64,000 bases of DNA from Telopea speciosissima (Eukaryota; Streptophyta; Magnoliopsida; Proteales; Proteaceae): assembly GCF_018873765.1 (NCBI RefSeq), contig NC_057919.1:24530698-24594697 (forward strand), given 5' to 3'. Positions 35,101 through 44,992 of this stretch are shown one piece after another; positions within the stretch are counted from its first letter, which is position 1; every line of letters begins with the position of its first letter. The position numbers and the translations under genes were made by a program. The notes under the pieces were generated by a model. The model saw nothing but the letters and a program-made list of their open reading frames with translations, had not been told where the DNA came from and did not search any database.

Positions 35101-38100
35101 GCCTATATCTACTGATGTTGCTATGATTAAGGCTCAACGTTCTGAATTTCTTATTGCTAAGTTCCTCTCTGTGTGAGATTCTGATCTTCAGTCAGTCAAA
35201 AGCCAATTATTGACTGGTGAGAAGATCCTGTCTATGAATGAAGCTTACTGTCGCATACAAAGGGTTGTTTCTCCTTCCACGGTCAAATCTGATGCAGTCC
35301 TGTCTCTAAGGATAATTCTGCCCTTTTTACTTCTATTGGAGGGCGTAGTCGTGGTGGTGGTACCTCTTCTCGAGGTGGTCGTGGTTCTGGAACTGGTCGT
35401 GGTCGTGGGGCTGTTTTTGGTGGTCGAGGGGCTGGTTTGAACCCTGCTAGTTCCTCTTCTAGTGATGGTGGTTCTCGATGGTGTTCTCATTGTGGTCGTC
35501 CTAACCACACTGTTGAAAAATGCTAGCTGAAACATAGCAAACCACAATGGGCTCGTGAGCAGTTTGCCAATGCCGCAGTCTCTAATGGAGCGGCTGATTC
35601 TGTGCATCCTTCTAACACTAATCATGGGTCTCCTACTGATGGTGGTAGTACTTTTAGTGACCTGGTTTCTCAACTGTTACAACGAGTTCAACAACTGGAG
35701 GCATCATCATCTTCTACTCCTACAGCTACTCTCGCCCACTCAGGTACTACTGCATGTTTCGCCTCTTCATCCTCTCCGTCGATCATTGACTCCGGTGCTT
35801 CTTCTCATATGACTGGTAAACCTAATTTATTATCCTCTTTTACTTAGTCTACTACTTCATCTCGGATTTCCATTGCCGATGGATCTTTTATTCCTGTTAT
35901 TGGTCATGGGGATATCCCCTTATCGTCTAATCTTTCCTTGACTAATGTTCTTCATGTACCTAGGCTGCCTCTTAATCTTTTGTCTGTTATTCAGTTAACC
36001 AAATCTTTAAATTGCTCTATAACCTTTCATCCATCTCATTATGTCTTCCAGGATGTCGCAACAAGGACGACGATTGGTGGCGAGCATGAGAAGGGTGGTC
36101 TCTATTATTTTGATTTGGCAACTTCTCCAACAGCGGCTGTTGCTAGTTCTTTTGATGTTTCTCCATTATATTGGCACTATCGGCTAGGACATCCTTCCTT
36201 ATCCAAGCTGTGACATCTGGTTCCTAGCTGCAAATCTGTCTCCCGTATTGAGTGTGAAGCTTGTGAGCTTGGCAAGCATCATCGTACTGTTTTTCCTTTG
36301 AGTCCAGAGTCTAGGAGTACTTCTTTATTTCAGTTAGTCCATTCTAATATTTGGGGTCCATGTAGGGTCAAGAGTCGATTGGGTTTTCGTTATTTTGTCA
36401 GTTTTATTGATGATCATTCTTGGATGACATGGTTGTACCTCTTGAAGGATAGATCTGAGTTTGTTTTTGTTTTCAAACAATTTTATAATGAAATTTGTTT
36501 TCAATTTGGTGTTCATTTGAAAATTTTACGTACTGATAATGCTCTGGAACTAGTTCAACATGAGATCTTTTCCTTTTGTTCTGACAATGGCATTCTTCAT
36601 CAAACTAGTTGCTCTTATACACCACAACAAAATGGTGTGGCGGAGCGTAAAAACCGCCATTTGTTAGACATTACTAGATCATTAATGTTTCATATGAATG
36701 TTCTTAAACTCTATTGGGCTGATGCAGTGTTGACTGCTTGTTTCTTGATTAATCGCATGCCTTCCTCGGTTCTTCATGATCAAATTCCTTTTAATGTTGT
36801 TTTTCCGGAGCGGGTTGTTTTCTCTCTTCCTCGTGTTTTTGGTTGCCAATGTTTTGTTCATGTTCTTCGCCCTGGCCTTGATAAATTGTCTCCTAGGGCT
36901 ATCAAGTGTCTGTTTCTTGGTTATTCTCGTACTTAGAAGGGGTATCGATGTTTTGATCCTGTTTCTCACCAACACTTTGTCTCCGCCAATGTGACTTTCT
37001 TCGAAAATACTCCTTATTTTCCTGGTTCTCCCAGTGATATTGATCTCCCTGTTGATACTAGGTTTGTTGGTCCGGTTGTTACTACTGTTCCTCCTCTTCC
37101 ATTGGTTGCCAATCCTTTGCGGGTCTATCACCGCTGGGCCCAACAGCAGCCGCCGCCTGTGCCGCCTCAAAATGTTGATGCTGCCCTCTACCGCCACCAG
37201 CTGAGTCCTTGCCTGCGGATCCTCCTTTAGATGCTGATGACCGTCCTATGGCTTTGCGCAAAGGTACTCGTACTTGCACTCAAAATAGTTCACTTTACCC
37301 ATTGGCAAATTATGTTTCTGTTGCTCATCTCCCAACTTCTTATCGTGCTTTTGCTACTACATTACACTCTACCTTTGTTCCTACTTCTTATACCCTTGCC
37401 TTGTCTCACCTCGGGTGGAAACATGCTATGGATGTGGAGATGGATGCCTTGATCTCTCGTAAGACGTGGTCATTAGTGGATCTACCACCTAGTAAGGATC
37501 CTGTTAAGTGTCGTTGGGTGTATACAGTTAAGTACAATCCAGATGGAACTGTGGAACGGCTCAAGACCCGTTTGGTTGCGAAAGGGTTTACACAGACCTA
37601 TGGGGTCGACTATTCTGAGACCTTCTCTCCTGTTGCTCGTTTGAATTCTGTTCATATCATACTTTCCTTGGCTGTCAATCTTGATTGGCCTCTAATTCAA
37701 ATGGATGTGAAGAACGCCTTCTTGTATGGTGATCTCCAGGAGGAGGTATATATGGAGCAACCTCCTGGGTATGTTGCTCAGGGGGAGGATAGTGTCCGGG
37801 TTTGTCGCCTTCATAATGCAATTTATGAACTGAAACAGCCTCCCTGTGCATGGTTTGATAAATTCAGCAGTGTTGTGGTTGGTTATGGGTTTTCTCAGTG
37901 CTATTTTGATCACTCTATTTTTGTTAGGCATCAGGGGTCTAACGTGGTCATTCTTGCAGTATATGTCGATGACATCATTGTTACTGGTAATGATGCTTCT
38001 GGAATTGCACAGGTGAAGACTTATTTACACGATAATTTCCAGATCAAAGACTTAGGTTGCCTCAGGTACTTTCTTGGCATTGAGGTTGTTCGCTGCTCTC

Positions 38101-41100
38101 GAGGTCTTAACCTGTCCCAGAGAAAGTATGTCCTTGATTTACTTGATGAGACATGGATGTTAGGTTGTAAACCTATTGATACTCCTATGGATCCCCACAT
38201 CAAGTTTGGTGCTTCTGATGACAAAGAGTTTGGTGACATACATCAGTATCGACGTTTGGTTGGTAAACTTATTTATCTCACAGTTACTCGTCTTGATATC
38301 TCATTTGCTGTAGGGGTTGTTAGTCAGTTCATGCAGAACCCTAAGCAAGTACATTGGGATGCTGCCTGTCGCATTCTAAGATACCTCAAAAGTGCTCCTG
38401 GTAAGGGATTAGTGTATTATCGCCATGGTCATACCAACGTGGTTGGGTTCTCTGATGCGGATTGGGCTGGTTCTGATGGCGATAGAAGATCGACCACAGG
38501 TTATTGTACTTTCTTTGGAGGAAATTTGGTCACTTGGAAGAGCAAGAAACAGACGACTGTAGCTCGTTCCATAGCTGAGGCTGAATACAGAGCCATGGCT
38601 CATACTGCTGCAGAGTTGATGTGGATTCGTTCATTCCTTATTGAGCTTGGTTATTCCAGTGATCAGCCCATGGAAATGTACTGTGATAACCAAGCTGCTA
38701 TTTACATTGCCAACAACCCTGTCTTTCATGAACGGACCAAACACATTGAAGTTGATTGTCATTTTGTTCAAGATGCCGTTCAGAAGAAGCTCATTGTCAC
38801 TCCTTTTGTTCGTTCACAGTTTCAGCTTGGAGATATGTTTACGAAGGCCTTGTTTCGACCTCAGTTCTTGGATGGTTGTTCCAAGCTGGTTCTTGGTGAT
38901 GTCTACGCTCCAGCTTGAGGGGGAGTGTTGAGGATGTCGATTAGATTTAGTAGTCTGGGGGGGTGTTTGGTTTGATTTCTGTCTTATTTATGTTTCTAGT
39001 TTATTTTCTATATTAAGGGTAGTTTAGGTATTTACTCTTGTAATGTGTTTTAGTCAATATAAGTAATATTGTCCCCCTCACTATTCAATTAATTAGAATC
39101 GTGAGGGAGTTTTCCTGGTTCTCTCTATTGATCTCTCTTCTCCATCTTTCTCTTCTCTTCTCCTTCTCCATCTTCTCCCCTCTTCTTCTCTACTGGTCAC
39201 GATTGCAGGTCTGCACTCTCACACATGTGATAGAGGGTCAAATTTCAACCCAAAATGAGCAGCATCCATTTTAATGGTCAAATTTGAACCCAAATTGTGC
39301 ATATTCCATATGAGTCAAAAGTTCATCCAAAGCTCTAACAAATTACAAACAATGCCACCAACCTCTACTACTACATATTTGAGGTTATAGTGTCTTCCTA
39401 ATTTCAAACCATGTTCCCCCCCCCCCCCCCCACACACACACAAAAAAAAAAAATACATGCTCATATTGGGCTGCAATGTCACTGGTGAGATGGGAGTTGG
39501 GTGCTCTATAACATGGACCCAGCTGCATCCATTGTAAACTGCCACCAGGCTACAGATCATGGCCTTGTGAAATTTTATGGCAATTCACTAACCTTCATGA
39601 CAAATAGGTTTCCTTATAGTAATAATCTAATAATTTATTGATGGAAATTATTAATAAATTCTAGATAGCACTCTTTATAATAATGGATCTAAAGCCTGGA
39701 TGTTTTGGATTGAGAATGCCTGAGTTGCATCCCTTCTAGCCTTTGCTAGGCTATTTTGCAATTGTTATGGCTCCTTTTCAAATAGTGGAACCTTTATAAC
39801 TTTTGGTCCTGGAATACTGTCTTGCTTTTAGATTGAAGGTATTTGCATTTTAATGCTTTGGTTAATTTCATAAAAAAGGGTAATGAAGTCTGCAAACTCT
39901 TATGATCGTTATCAATTATCATTTCCATTATTGTTATCATCATTCTTAATTGTCGTTATATGTGCAACTAGTTCTGGTATTTTTGAATCAGTTAATTGAG
40001 AACATGAAGTCCATGGTTCTGATTTATTTCCAGGTCCACATTGCATCGAGTATTAGGAAATGGTCATGAGAGATACTCTGTAAGGCTCTTCATGAACTTT
40101 TGAATGTTCTATAATCTCAATAATCTATGAGGATATTTGCCTCGGTTATGTCATTTGTTATTTATATGCATTAGATACATTTTTCACCCTTGTTGAGACT
40201 TTGCATTGCATTTGCAAGGCATGTTTGGGAAGTTCTTTATAACTTTTTGAGAGATTGGAGTTAACAAGCAGGACATTACTGAAGTGCTGCTGGCTACACA
40301 GTCTAATGACCAATTGTAGACCTATTTTTGAATGTGAGGTTGACAATGAGAGGAGTGTACCCAAAATTTAAAACATCACACCTAAAAGATCTGCCAAGGC
40401 TGAAGTTCAAGACTACTGGTTGATAGTACCTGTATGGTGCCTACTTGTGGGGACAGGATATTTGATCCAGTGAGGTGCCTGTCATATGGATGGATGGTTG
40501 GGGGGAAGGGTGGGTGATGCAGTTGCCTTAGCCTGGCTGGACCGACATGGCCTACTTTGGAGGCCCAAACCAAAGACTGGTCCTAAACCGGTTTTCTGGT
40601 CTGGCAAAGGCTGGTAGTTTACTTAGGCTATATTTGGAAGCCAAGAAAAGAATAAACATAAAAAATCAAAAGTCATGATGACTCGATGAATGATTTCTTT
40701 TCTTTTCTTTTCTTGTCTTGGCTTCCAAACATAGCCTTAGGATGCAATATTCATTTTAGTTTATTTATTTGAAATGGGTAGATTACGTAGGAGCTTCTTA
40801 AGGTAGTTTCCTTTTCTTAGATATGGCTTATTTTGGTAGTTTCCTACTTTGGTTAGATTCCTATTTGGGTTGTTTCCATTTAGTAGTTTCTATTCTTTTG
40901 CAAGGTTATTTCCTTTAAAGTGGTGTAATACGGTAGAAGAGTTTAGAATTGAAGATTTGAGAATTGAATATTGAAGTTGAACTTGTGCAAGAAGTGATTG
41001 TTCATGTGTGTTCCCTCTTCTCTCTTCCCCCCTACAGTTTTGATTTCTTCCAGGGTTCCCTCTTCTCCTATCCGGCCCTCCACCAACTTGGTGTCAGAGC

Positions 41101-43338
41101 TGAAGATTCCCATCTCCTTCCCTGTCAATCCCTCTCATCCCTTTCTTCTTCTTCTCTATTCTCTCCTTCCGTTACTTCTCTTCTCAGGGCCTCAACCCCA
41201 TCACATCCCACTGCTGCACATTACTGCAACAACTCATCGAACATCCACTGAAATCCCAACCCCACCTCTCCCTTCCCTTTCTACCTTGCTGAAACAGCGA
41301 AACACCAAAAAAAAAAAAAAAAAAAAAAAAAACCGACTAGGTCGAATAGAAAACCCAGACCTATCCTTCCGTTGATTCCAATGACCCATCCCACCCCCGC
41401 GATTCCTACCAATAAACCCCCAAACCTCAACCCAGATCCCAATCCCATCCCTTTCGATTCCCTGAGCATAATCCCCAACCCACCATCACCCACCTTCTTG
41501 GTTCCGCCAGAACCAGTGGAAAAAAAAAAGAGCTAGAGAAAGAAGAGAAAAGGGAACACACATGCACAATCACTTCTTACACAAACCAGCAAGTTCAACT
41601 TCAATATTCAATTCTCAAATCTTCAATTCTAAACTCTTCTACCGTAAGACACCAATTTAAAGGAAAGAACCTTGCATAAGAATAGAAATTACTAAATGGA
41701 AACAACCCAAATAGGAAACTACCAAAATAAGCCATATCTAATCAAAAGGAAACTACCTAAGAAGCTCCTAAATAATCTACCCATTTCAAATAAATCAACT
41801 AAAATAAATATTGCATCCTAAGTAAACTACCAGCCTTTGCCAGACCAGAAAACCAGTTTAGGAGCAGTCTTTGGTTTGGGCCTCCAAAGTGGGTCATGTC
41901 AGTCCAGCCAGGCTAAGGCAACTGCATCAGCTTCAGTGAATGCATGTGACCCAGTTAATACTAGCAAGACCCCCACTGAATAACCTTATGATTAAAATAC
42001 ACCTGCTCATGTGAGAAAGTCATTTTTATAGATCTAGAAAGGAAAAAATTATTGCTTAGGTGGGCAGAATCCATGACCTTTTCCCTAAAACCTCTTAGGT
42101 GAGGCCCATTCATTGGCCGGTCCTGACTCTTTTTATTCTCCTAACACTTTTAGGATTTTTAATTTTGGTGATTGGTAGCTGTATTAATATTGTACATGAA
42201 ATTATATGCATACTAAAAAAATCTGAGGCAGAGAATGGGGTTCCCCCACTCCCCAAAGAAAAAGATACAAGAGACTCTTCACATATGTTGCTGGACAGCA
42301 ACTGGACAATTTTTTTTTAAATTAATTCTTCAAAGACTGCTAAATGAAGCTTGGTATTCAAAGACTGAAGCTCTCAGTTGGATCTAAGCTTTGGCTATTC
42401 CTTCATAAGGTTACCTTGGGTGGGATGGATAACTAGAAGTATTCTGTTTTCACTCCTTTCAACTTTAATTCAACTGTCTTGATGGATGGGAAGCCAATCC
42501 CCCCCCCCCCCCCCACACACACAAAAAATGTAAAATTCTACATAGGGAGAAAACCATGCTAACTGGGTAGTGGATAAATATATGATTATATCTCTCTTAC
42601 GCCATTTATTTTATTCATTATATTGTATGACTATTCTTTATTATGATATTTAGTTATTTATATTCTGTACCTTCTATTAAAGGAAAATGTTACATCATGA
42701 TTACTGATCTTCTTTCTTCATGGGGGCAGATTGCATTCTTTGTGGAGCCTAGCCACGAATGTCTTGTTGAGTGCTTACCTTCATGTAAATCAGAAACTAA
42801 CCCGCCCAAGTAAGTTACTGCATGAACACATGGAAGCCTGTCTAGAATTCATAGGAACTTAGTTTATATCCAGGGGGATCTGGATTCTGGACAATGCAAA
42901 TCTGGGCCCAGGATGCAAATCTTTGAACCTAGGCATTATATGGAAAACTGAACACTACAATGCATTAGGAACAAATCAATCTTGAAGATGCATATCTCAT
43001 TTACAAAGAAAGAACACAGGAGCTGTCCAATGATTGCTTCCTGCAATGGCCTATGGTTCTCATGGCAAATTGATCAGATCCTCATGACTGTCAGAGTCTG
43101 AAGCATTATCTTGCTGACTATTGAATTATTAAATTATATATTAAAACTAGTGGATGAATGACTAAGGTCAATTGATTGCATATTGTACAGCTTAATATAG
43201 GCATATGTTCCTATTGGAGACCTTTATTTACTGCTCTGTTCTACCAGGTTTCCTCCTGTGAAATGTGTAACATATCTGAGTCAGCGTTATAAGGATACTC
43301 ATGCGGACCTGAGCTTGTACCAGAACCATCAAGATTAG
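23194..43338 (+). CDS. 2-oxoglutarate/Fe(II)-dependent dioxygenase, 11 exons
   Basis: Exons: 23194-23334, 23673-23868, 24206-24304, 24523-24574, 24897-25018, 25129-25229, 25339-25397, 27548-27604, 40034-40079, 42730-42809, 43248-43338. All introns are GT-AG, all phases join, and the product has 347 residues. The N-terminal domain has GFFYVINHG (about residues 53-61). The catalytic half has the iron ligands H219, D221 and H280 and the 2-oxoglutarate-binding R289-x-S291. [18 protein letters not shown] and [10 protein letters not shown] are typical of a conserved plant clade often annotated as hyoscyamine 6-dioxygenase-like (as Arabidopsis At1g35190); the true substrate is unknown. Such enzymes are usually cytosolic and oxidise small molecules with O2 and 2-oxoglutarate. 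Intron 8 (12.4 kb) holds two nested copia elements, intron 9 a large inverted repeat. The coding part shows no damage. Confidence 0.9.
26060..26535 (-). repeat. Possible solo LTR or old repeat in intron 7
   Basis: Read on the - strand, the segment starts TGTCAGGGGAAAAAATAGGC and contains a TATA-like TTTATATAC, which would suit an LTR. No second copy, end motif or target duplication was found, so this is tentative. Confidence 0.25.
28262..28334 (+). repeat. Copia element 2, 5' LTR, left piece
   Basis: Starts TGTTAAGGATGTCGATTAG, matching TGTTGAGGATGTCGATTAG at the 3' LTR start (38926). It is interrupted after TTTAGTT by copia element 1. Confidence 0.93.
28335..28654 (+). repeat. Copia element 1, 5' LTR
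   Basis: 320 bp, starts TGTTGAAAACTAGGGG and ends GATTTGCAACA. Contains a hairpin CAGCCTGCG/CGCAGGCTG in its right third. Confidence 0.95.
29398..30489 (+). CDS. Copia element 1 gag (capsid and nucleocapsid)
   Basis: Starts at the ATG of [10 protein letters not shown]; the frame runs 363 codons to a TGA at 30487-30489. [14 protein letters not shown] near the start and W.....ME..I..NVMF are the copia gag-type domain; a Gly/Arg-rich stretch leads to the zinc knuckle [20 protein letters not shown]. The TGA directly precedes the protease sequence [12 protein letters not shown], where element 2 reads through. It was probably a single gag-pol frame originally, now cut by this nonsense codon. Confidence 0.85.
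   Translation: MGDSKSTTSAVPPSSDNVNVTITSIKLKESSNYLLWAQAVKVYIMAKDKLQYITSDPPSSTDSTYSEWKKENAITLIWLWNSMEPDIAANVMFHTTAKGIWDDLQDTYSQDKSMNRVYDCYEKLFQLQQSSKSLQEYYCSFKGLVEELNVFPPLTTDIDKLKAQRNEFFVSKFLAGLSSDLKAVKGHLLAGETVPTLADTFSRLQRIAAPIKADSSSKDNSAFTAGRGRGRGRGTWGGHGGGGGCSTGGPLGDRSTRRCTHCGKSGHTVDYCWDKHGKPDWATQSANHAVSDESADIVTTGDSQSGSTTGGSSSSTTHRDELSQILRRLQTLEASSSASSIPSSSAATLAHAGTSAFFSTTSP
30490..33629 (+). pseudogene. Copia element 1 pol remnant
   Basis: Protease DSGA at 30496; TAG at 30670-30672; frame changes between 30680 and 30860; integrase with its pre-integrase HCRLGH and the core up to about 31560; a frame change; reverse transcriptase with YVDD at 32673-32684; a further frame change near 32570 and a stop at 32739-32741; then RNase H ending at 33629. 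Domains are recognisable but no full-length protein can be made. It resembles element 2 throughout, so both belong to one lineage. Confidence 0.85.
33637..33951 (+). repeat. Copia element 1, 3' LTR
   Basis: 315 bp, nearly identical to 28335-28654, ending GATTGCAACA, followed by the TAGTT duplication. Confidence 0.95.
33957..34178 (+). repeat. Copia element 2, 5' LTR, right piece
   Basis: Continues the LTR interrupted at 28334 and ends CTGCACTCTCACA, next to the primer binding site TGGTATCAGAGC. Confidence 0.93.
34669..35777 (+). pseudogene. Copia element 2 gag remnant
   Basis: [17 protein letters not shown] opens the frame, which shifts within 30 codons. The main part runs from about 34745 to a TGA at 35174-35176. 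A Gly/Arg-rich stretch follows, then a zinc knuckle [14 protein letters not shown] with a TAG (35524-35526) just after the last cysteine. Confidence 0.8.
35778..38918 (+). pseudogene. Copia element 2 pol remnant with long intact 3' frame
   Basis: Protease [15 protein letters not shown] at 35845; pre-integrase [13 protein letters not shown] then TGA at 36211; integrase core to TAG at 36934; a frame change near 37200. From 37209 a 569-codon frame is open through the reverse transcriptase (YVDD at 37962-37973) and RNase H to 38918. Sequence is closely related to copia element 1. Confidence 0.85.
38926..39223 (+). repeat. Copia element 2, 3' LTR
   Basis: 298 bp, uninterrupted; it shows what the split 5' LTR looked like before copia element 1 entered. 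TGTTGAGGATG to CACTCTCACA, followed by CATGT. Confidence 0.95.
40515..41929. repeat. 1.4-kb inverted repeat in intron 9, LTR-like arms
   Basis: The left arm starts TGATGCAGTTGCCTTAGCC and the right arm ends GGCTAAGGCAACTGCATCA. The arms stay complementary through CCAGACCAGAAAACC and AAATAGGAAACTACC up to about 41010 and back from about 41553, roughly 375 bp each without the MITE. The left arm is followed by TGGTGTCAGAGC (41089-41100), which looks like a Met-tRNA primer binding site, so the arms may be two LTRs in head-to-head orientation. The spacer is C-rich on the + strand and holds a poly-A run at 41308-41331. No target duplication found. Confidence 0.75.
40626..40736. mobile_element. Tourist-like MITE inside the left arm
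   Basis: Flanked by TTA at 40623-40625 and 40737-40739. The ends are GGCTATATTTGGAAGCCAAG and CTTGGCTTCCAAACATAGCC. The right arm of the surrounding inverted repeat shows the empty site (GCATCCTAAGTAAACTACC), which fixes the 111-bp limits exactly. Confidence 0.93.
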
Positions 43339-43468
43339 TTGGTGATGGTGCAACAGTTATAGAAGAAAAGAAAATGCTTTGGGAAATTCATCTGGAGGTG
43401 CATTGCTGAAGCATATAGTTCAAATGTTTGCCTTTGTAATACATAATGTAAAGAACAGTATATATTGG

Positions 43469-43474
43469 AATAAA
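43469..43474 (+). terminator. Poly(A) signal of the dioxygenase gene
   Basis: AATAAA 131 bp downstream of the stop codon, in an AT-rich 3' UTR. Confidence 0.6.
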
Positions 43475-43770
43475 GAGAGGCCTTTTGTTCTCAAATAAGC
43501 TGTATATTGTTGATTAATTTTGTGGGGGGGGGGGGGGGTTTGGGGTGGGAGCTGAGTTGGATGCTTTGCTGAGGCTCAAGGATCAATTCCAAATTCCTTG
43601 TGCTTATGAGTTTAGAGAAGTGAAAATTGTAGGTATCTAGATTCAAGTATGAATAAAGAAGAAATAGAGAATGATATTGGACAAGGAATTAGAATAGTGT
43701 GGATGAAGTGGAGTGATGCATCCGGATTGTTGTGTGATCGATGTTTTTCTTTAGAACTTTTTTTTTTTTT

Positions 43771-43925
43771 AAAAGGGGGGCATACCCAGTGCATGAGGCT
43801 CCTGCCACTAGAGTGTTTAGGGAGGATCATAATTTATGCAGTCTTACCCCTAAACTTTCGCAAATAGGCTACTTCCATACTCGAACCTGTGGCCACTGTC
43901 AAAATGGTCGATCCCTGTTATATGG
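43771..43925 (-). mobile_element. Au-like SINE, degraded
   Basis: On the - strand, GGTTCGAGTATGG is a pol III B box; further on come GGCTACT..CGAAAG, GGTAAGACTGCATAAATTATG, CCACTAGAGTG-type sequence read inverted, and CACTGGGTATGCC before a short T run. This order is that of the widespread plant Au SINE as I recall it. The 5' end is eroded. Confidence 0.65.
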
Positions 43926-44215
43926 GCAGAATATTAGTTTGAATATGCTGGATCTATGGGCTTGAATAAATCCCGAATATGGCCCAGATTCAGACCCAAT
44001 TTGGAGCCTCATTGATGTACCAATACTGCATCACAAAATCTTTGAGTTCCTAGTACAATCTAGAGCTAAAGGTTTAGCAGACATTGAAAGTATACCAATT
44101 GGGGAACCATGTGTACATATTCATATACATATATACCTACAAACAAACACACAAAAATATGCAAGAAAATAAATAAAGAATATATTAGAGTTATAGGATA
44201 ATTATATTCTTTTGG

Positions 44216-44400
44216 AACTTAAAAGAAAATTTTATAGGATAGTTATTCGACCAAAAATGATGTATGGAGTGGAATGTTGGGCAGTGAAGGAACAAAATAT
44301 AAACTAACTCAGTGTAGTTGAGAATTGAGACAAGGATGTTGAGATGGATGAGTGGCAAAAATAGAAAAAGATAAAATAAAGAATGAATATATTTTAGTTA
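44216..44400 (+). pseudogene. RTE-type LINE tail
   Basis: Translates to LKRKFYRIVIRPKMMYGVEC and WAVKEQNIN, the end of RTE reverse transcriptases (usually ..YG.ECW..K), followed by a broken MLRW..G..RKDKI.NE-like stretch in other frames. Confidence 0.7.
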
Positions 44401-44466
44401 ATTAAGGGTTGGCTGGGAAGATGAGAGTCAATATGTACTAGTACATACTGGTATCAGCGAAGTTGA

Positions 44467-44990
44467 CTGCTGTTGGATCAACTTTTTATTTCCCTGTCTG
44501 ACGCACAAATTATCTTTTAGGTTTCATTCCATTCGAAGTTGAGACAAATATAGCAGAGATTCTTATGCAGATGGTGCATCTTAAGATTTTTGAAAGAGAG
44601 TGTAGGAGGGGAAGGGAAGTGCCAATTACTGCAAAATGATGGAGATACCATTTCATTATAGTGAGCTAAGATCATGCCATGTGGCACCTGAGGGGAGTTG
44701 CTATCAGACTGTGTGGCCCATGCACCATCACCGGGCCAATGAGAGCACATCCGTGGGCATCCAATAGGGGTGGGATTTTTCATTTCATGGGGACAGGATG
44801 GTCATTTAGCCTTTCTTATGTCTAGACAGGCGCATACAGCCTAACAATCTTCTTTTCCCTTCTTTTTTATTTGGATAACAAAAATATTTTTGAGTATTAA
44901 GTTTCCCTTCACCCATGGAGAAGGAATTCATAACTCTATAATTGAACTCTTGTGTCATCATTAAATCTCACACCTATTGTACATGGTTAA
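44467..44990. repeat. Direct repeat, copy 1
   Basis: From TGCTGTTGGATCAACT to CCTATTGTACATGGTTAAAA. It matches 49217-49737 with roughly one change in ten. Inner parts (GGGCCAATGAGAGCACAT, GGGCATCCAATA) resemble the repeat at 50585-50760, so this is a dispersed family. Confidence 0.75.
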
Positions 44991-44992
44991 AA

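Larger units (their letters stand above)
28262..39223 (+). mobile_element. Copia element 2 (older, host of copia element 1)
   Basis: Ty1/copia retrotransposon in intron 8 of the dioxygenase gene. The 5' LTR is split: 28262-28334 and 33957-34178. The 3' LTR is 38926-39223. The target duplication CATGT lies at 28257-28261 and 39224-39228. The primer binding site TGGTATCAGAGC at 34179 matches the initiator Met tRNA; the purine tract GAGGGGGAG precedes the 3' LTR. By eye the LTRs differ at about 6 positions plus small indels over about 295 bp, somewhat more than in element 1. Gag and pol are broken by stops and frameshifts. Confidence 0.93.
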
